Assembly: GCA_030634585.1 (NCBI GenBank)
Contig: DAOWAM010000018.1
Location: 1 to 9,564, forward strand
Source of the DNA: a bacterium
Lineage (GTDB): Bacteria > Patescibacteriota > Patescibacteriia > UBA2591 > DAOWAM01
Length of the DNA stretch: 9,564 nucleotides
Direction of reading: 5' to 3'
Part shown: piece by piece, positions 6,084 to 9,564 of the stretch
Layout: the number at the start of each line of letters is the position of its first letter
How positions within the stretch are numbered: the stretch's first letter is position 1
Translations under genes and position numbers: made by a program
Notes under the pieces: generated by a model
What the model was told of the DNA's origin: nothing
What the model saw: only the letters and a program-made list of their open reading frames with translations
Databases searched by the model: none

Positions 6084-8799
6084 AATTCATCAGTCTGCGA
6101 AGCGTTCAGCCGGGAAATCGAATTGGTCTAAAAAAGTTTTAGGAGTGGATAAGCAGTCCACCTCTGCCTCCTCTCGCGCCAAGGTACCCAAATCTTCGAT
6201 CTCTAAGCTCTCTGATTCAGGATCCCAGTCCAAGAAAATGGACCTAGGGACTACGGATGGCAAGAAAAACACGAAAGAAATAACCAAGCCTTCAGTTAGT
6301 CAATCAGAAAATGACAAACGAAGGGATTTTATTGGCAAAATTACCATAGACCCAATATCAGAAGAAGTTAAAACATCTTATTTAGATTATGCGATGTCGG
6401 TAATTGTGGCACGTGCGCTACCGGATGTTACTGATGGTTTAAAGCCAATCCATCGACGTATTCTTTATGCGATGAATACTTTATCTTTGAACCCAGAAGG
6501 GAAAACAAGAAAGTCAGCGACGATTGTTGGTGAAACCTTAGGAAAGTATCATCCACATGGCGATATTGCTGTTTATTATTCCTTAGTGCGGATGGCGCAA
6601 AACTTTTCTTTACGATATCCACTAATTATTGGACAAGGTAATTGGGGCTCGATCGACGGAGATTCGCCAGCTGCACAACGATATACAGAATGTAAACTAT
6701 CTCCCATTGCCAAAGCGTTATTGACTGATTTGGACAAGGAGACGGTGGAATTTGCTCCTAATTATGATGGAACACTTACCGAACCAAAAACATTACCCGC
6801 CAAAATACCAAATTTGATTATTAATGGATCAATGGGAATTGCGGTTGGGATGGCAACAAATATCCCCCCACATAATTTGGGAGAAGTTTGTGAAGCGCTT
6901 ATTTATTTCATTGATCATCCGCAAGCGACAATTAAAGATTTAATAAAATTTATTCCTGGTCCTGATTTTCCGACGGGGGGGTTAATTTTTGGAACTAAAG
7001 AATTAGAAGAAATTTACAAATCTGGTCGTGGAAAAATCGTTATGCGTGCGCGAACAGAAATCATTGAAACAAAACCAGATCATTGGCAAATTATTATCAC
7101 AGAAATTCCTTATCAAGTAAATAAATCAGAACTGCTTAAAAAAATTGCGCAATTAATTAAAGATAAAAAGATTAAGTTTATTAAAGATTTACGAGATGAA
7201 ACAGATCGTAAATCTTATCAAACCAAAGGAAAAATTTTAGTTCGAATAGTCATTGTTTTAAAAAAAGGAGCTAATCCACAAAAAATATTAAATCATCTTT
7301 TCCAAGCGACGCAATTACAAAGTAATTTTTATGTAAACATGGTTGCTTTAGTGAATTGTCTGCAGCCAACATTATTGTCACTTAAAAGTATCTTACAAGA
7401 ATATCTTAAGCATCGCCAATTAGTTATTCGAGCGCGAACTAAATTTGATCTAGAAAAAACACAAGAACGAATCCATATTTTAGAAGGTTTAAAAATTGCT
7501 TTAGACAAAATTGATTTAGTAATTCAAACAATTAAGAAATCAACCAATCGAGAAGCTGCACAACAAAACCTAATTAATAAATTTAAATTAACCATTCGAC
7601 AAGCCAACGCTATTTTAGAAATGAAATTACATCGATTGGCGAAAATGGAATATCAAAAGATAGAAGATGAATTAAAAGATAAATTAACTATAGTTAAACG
7701 CTTAAAAAAGATTCTTAAGGATTCACATGAAATAGATTTAATTATTCAAAGAGAATTGCGAGAAGTTAAAGATAAATTTAGTGACGAGAGAAGAACACAG
7801 ATTATTCCAGATACTTTACAACAGGATTTCTCGGAAAAAGACTTAATCGCAAACGAACCGGCATTAATTGTTTTGACTAAAAATGATTATATTAAGCGAT
7901 TAGTTCCTCAAGATTTTCATCAACAAAAACGAGGCGGTAAAGGAGTAATTGGAATGGTTACTCGCGAAGAAGATTTAATTCAACAATTAGTAACGACGAC
8001 TACTTTAAGTGATTTATATTTTTTTAGCAATCGAGGACGTGTATTTCAATTAAAAGCATATGAGATTCCTACTGGTTCACGAACTAGCCGAGGACAAGCA
8101 ATAGTTAATTTTTTATCAATTTCTACTGAAGAAAAAATTACTTCAATAATGAGTTTAGCAGATTTAAAAAATTGTCAATTTTTAGTAATGGTAACTAAAC
8201 GAGGAATTGTTAAAAAGGTTAAATTAGATGCTTTTGCCAACATTCGTCGATCTGGACTAATTGCAATTAAATTAAAAGACAACGATAGATTGATAGGCGT
8301 TAAACCATCAATTGGTAAAGATGACATTATTTTGATATCTGTGCAGGGAAAAGCAATAAAATTCTCAGAAAAAGGTATTCGATCAATGGGCCGCACGGCA
8401 TCTGGCGTAAAAGGAATGCGATTAAAACAAGAAGATTATATTATTGGTATGGATATTATTAATTCACAACAAAAAGAACTTAATCTACTTACTATTTCCG
8501 CTAAAGGTTTTGGTAAAAAAACTGATCTAAAACAATATCGCCGTCAACAACGTGGAGGAACCGGTATCAAAACTATTAAAATTACTGACAAAACTGGTTG
8601 TTTAGTCTCTGCTCGAGTAATTGATCTACAAAAGTTTTCCGAATTTTTTGTTGGAGATGTAGTTATCATTTCTAAAAATAATCAAGTAATTCGCTTTACT
8701 TTGAATAGTGTTCCAAACTTAGGGCGAGTAACACAGGGAGTTCGTTTGATGAGATTTAAACAAGATGAAGATACTGTCGCCTCAGTTTCATTAATTTAA
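6061..8799 (+). CDS. gyrA: DNA gyrase subunit A with long N-terminal extension
   Basis: GyrA is the DNA-cleaving subunit of gyrase, which introduces negative supercoils together with GyrB (not in this window). The conserved core begins near residue 88 (RDFIGKITIDPISEEVKTSYLDYAMSVIVARALPD) and has about 825 residues, a normal length. Catalytic Tyr208 lies in AAQRYTE. A GyrA box is seen as QKRGGKG (622-628), favouring gyrase over topoisomerase IV, with a degenerate repeat QQRGGTG (829-835), and the C-terminal beta-pinwheel runs to the end. In the quinolone pocket HPHGDIAVYY, Escherichia coli Ser83 and Asp87 are replaced by Ile169 and Tyr173. Residues 1-87 are an extra Lys/Ser-rich, low-complexity region. 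The 6061 ATG overlaps the upstream gene and has no Shine-Dalgarno sequence. Met60 at 6238 is an alternative start that would still leave about 28 extra residues. The upstream overlap and the continuous open frame favour 6061, without certainty. Confidence 0.96.
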   Translation: MSKIKKNKIHQSAKRSAGKSNWSKKVLGVDKQSTSASSRAKVPKSSISKLSDSGSQSKKMDLGTTDGKKNTKEITKPSVSQSENDKRRDFIGKITIDPISEEVKTSYLDYAMSVIVARALPDVTDGLKPIHRRILYAMNTLSLNPEGKTRKSATIVGETLGKYHPHGDIAVYYSLVRMAQNFSLRYPLIIGQGNWGSIDGDSPAAQRYTECKLSPIAKALLTDLDKETVEFAPNYDGTLTEPKTLPAKIPNLIINGSMGIAVGMATNIPPHNLGEVCEALIYFIDHPQATIKDLIKFIPGPDFPTGGLIFGTKELEEIYKSGRGKIVMRARTEIIETKPDHWQIIITEIPYQVNKSELLKKIAQLIKDKKIKFIKDLRDETDRKSYQTKGKILVRIVIVLKKGANPQKILNHLFQATQLQSNFYVNMVALVNCLQPTLLSLKSILQEYLKHRQLVIRARTKFDLEKTQERIHILEGLKIALDKIDLVIQTIKKSTNREAAQQNLINKFKLTIRQANAILEMKLHRLAKMEYQKIEDELKDKLTIVKRLKKILKDSHEIDLIIQRELREVKDKFSDERRTQIIPDTLQQDFSEKDLIANEPALIVLTKNDYIKRLVPQDFHQQKRGGKGVIGMVTREEDLIQQLVTTTTLSDLYFFSNRGRVFQLKAYEIPTGSRTSRGQAIVNFLSISTEEKITSIMSLADLKNCQFLVMVTKRGIVKKVKLDAFANIRRSGLIAIKLKDNDRLIGVKPSIGKDDIILISVQGKAIKFSEKGIRSMGRTASGVKGMRLKQEDYIIGMDIINSQQKELNLLTISAKGFGKKTDLKQYRRQQRGGTGIKTIKITDKTGCLVSARVIDLQKFSEFFVGDVVIISKNNQVIRFTLNSVPNLGRVTQGVRLMRFKQDEDTVASVSLI

Positions 8800-8834
8800 T
8801 TAATTTTTTAATTTAATTTTAAATAATTTTTATT

Positions 8835-8969
8835 ATGAAAAGAACGTATCAACCAAAAAATAGAAAAAGGCAGAAGACGCATGGTTTCCGTCAAAGGATG
8901 AGCACCAAGTCTGGTCGCCAAATATTGGCTAGACGACGCAGTAAACAAAGAAATAAATTGACAGTTTAA
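8835..8969 (+). CDS. rpmH: 50S ribosomal protein L34
   Basis: This 44-residue, highly basic protein is a standard-length L34 of the large ribosomal subunit. It opens MKRTYQPKNRKRQKTHGFRQ and continues with RMSTKSGRQILARRRSKQR, which are the diagnostic L34 motifs. The ATG follows 35 bp of nearly pure A/T after the gyrA stop, with no Shine-Dalgarno sequence and no obvious terminator or promoter, so read-through from gyrA is likely. As usual it directly precedes rnpA, here by 10 bp. The local base composition is richer in G and C than its neighbours because of the Arg and Gly codons. Confidence 0.98.
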   Translation: MKRTYQPKNRKRQKTHGFRQRMSTKSGRQILARRRSKQRNKLTV

Positions 8970-8979
8970 AAACAATAGT

Positions 8980-9369
8980 ATGTTAGCTAAAAAATGGCGT
9001 TTGACTAAAAACAATGACTTTCAACGAGTTAAAAAACAAGGTCGAAGCCGATTCAGTCAAATATTAGTCGTTAGATATTGTATTAATAATTTATCAATTT
9101 CACGTTTTGCGATAGTTATTTCTTTAAAAATAAGCAAACGAGCGGTAGTACGAAACAAAATTAAGCGACAATTGTTGTATGTTATCCAACAACACCTACT
9201 TAATTTTAAACAAGGATATGATATAATTATTTTTACCCGACCGGCAATTGTTAATGTCAACTATCAGCAAAAAGAACAAATCTTGCTTAAATTATTTCAT
9301 TTATCTAAATTATTACCTGTTTTGGACGCAAAGTTAACTAATTCACAAAATGAAAAAATTAGAAATTAA
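8980..9369 (+). CDS. rnpA: Ribonuclease P protein component
   Basis: RnpA is the protein subunit that helps RNase P RNA bind and cleave the 5' leader of pre-tRNAs. The 129-residue length is normal. The N-terminal part has the family pattern RLTKNNDFQRVKKQGR (7-22), followed by strands ending FAIVISLKISK. The RNR motif is clear as RAVVRNKIKRQL (54-65). The end, after YDIIIFTRPAI (80-90), is less conserved, as expected. The ATG lies 10 bp after rpmH without a Shine-Dalgarno sequence, and the stop overlaps the start of yidD by 20 bp. The order rpmH-rnpA-yidD is one of the most conserved in bacteria and supports the call. Confidence 0.94.
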   Translation: MLAKKWRLTKNNDFQRVKKQGRSRFSQILVVRYCINNLSISRFAIVISLKISKRAVVRNKIKRQLLYVIQQHLLNFKQGYDIIIFTRPAIVNVNYQQKEQILLKLFHLSKLLPVLDAKLTNSQNEKIRN

Positions 9370-9564
9370 AAAAGTAATTAACTGGCCAATTGTTGGCTTA
9401 CAAGAAATAATTATATTTTTAATTCATATTTATCAACGAACATTATCACCAGACCATGGTTTGTTAGCAGTAATTTGTTCTGGACAGGGTGCTTGTCGGT
9501 TTAATCCAACTTGTTCAGAGTATTCTATTTTAGCATTAAGAAAATATGGTTTATTTAAAGGATC
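9350..9564 (+). CDS. yidD: Membrane protein insertion efficiency factor YidD, 3' end outside window
   Basis: YidD is a small membrane-associated protein thought to assist YidC/Sec-dependent insertion of inner-membrane proteins. About 71 codons are visible before the right edge. An N-terminal hydrophobic helix (GLQEIIIFLIHIYQ) leads into the hallmark YQRTLSP, then a Gly-rich stretch (DHGLLAVICSGQGA) and the diagnostic cysteine motif CRFNPTCSEYSILAL..YG. The stretch between LSP and CRF is longer than the short LLGP-type linker of many homologues. The ATG lies within the end of rnpA (20-bp overlap, different frame) and has no Shine-Dalgarno sequence, so translation is probably coupled. yidC would be expected next, outside the window. 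Confidence 0.94.
   Translation, partial: MKKLEIKKVINWPIVGLQEIIIFLIHIYQRTLSPDHGLLAVICSGQGACRFNPTCSEYSILALRKYGLFKG

Noticed and set aside
6090..6287. Minus-strand open frame of 65 codons opposite the GyrA extension
   Set aside because: It coincides with the GC-rich segment where stops are rare by chance; it has no start signal, and the sense frame is continuous with gyrA.
6974..6982. Run of seven G in gyrA as a possible frameshift or phase-variation site
   Set aside because: The frame is intact across it (PTGGLIF is conserved in GyrA), and a single short run in an essential gene is not evidence for phase variation.

Overview
This is an AT-rich bacterial chromosomal segment that carries housekeeping genes normally found around the replication origin. 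No mobile element, CRISPR array, tRNA or rRNA was seen. All eight complete genes whose stop lies in the window end in TAA, none contains an in-frame TGA, and only one start (ftsH) has a recognisable Shine-Dalgarno sequence. Together with the gene content (four-repeat S1 protein, degenerate metallo-beta-lactamase-fold protein beside gyrA, compact overlapping genes), this points to the Candidate Phyla Radiation / Patescibacteria. That placement is an inference from style and content. UGA-as-glycine recoding (Gracilibacteria/Absconditabacteria) is not supported.

Left half, all minus strand, transcribed leftwards from about 4965: a four-S1-domain protein (3801-4916), ftsH (1949-3796, 4 bp after the S1 stop), a multi-pass membrane protein of unknown function (858-1835) and dnaN (1-695, its 3' end lies outside the window). 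A good sigma70-type promoter precedes the S1 gene. The 113-bp gap between ftsH and the membrane gene can fold into two mutually exclusive hairpins. The 162-bp gap upstream of dnaN has three same-orientation DnaA-box-like 9-mers next to a very AT-rich stretch and is a candidate origin or dnaN control region.

Right half, all plus strand, starting after the divergent gap 4917-5100: an MBL-fold protein whose metal ligands all appear lost (5101-5775), a 102-residue single-pass membrane protein (5775-6083), gyrA (6061-8799), rpmH (8835-8969), rnpA (8980-9369) and the start of yidD (9350 to the right edge). MBL, small protein and gyrA overlap head to tail, as do rnpA and yidD. The rpmH-rnpA-yidD block is the classic arrangement close to dnaA/dnaN, although dnaA itself is not in the window.

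The most unusual points are: a roughly 88-residue, Lys/Ser-rich N-terminal extension of GyrA encoded by DNA of 53% GC inside a genome of much lower GC; a GyrA quinolone pocket with Ile and Tyr in place of the usual Ser and acidic residue; the loss of metal ligands in the MBL-fold protein; and the near absence of Shine-Dalgarno sequences. I did not find convincing evidence of a wholly new multi-gene system.
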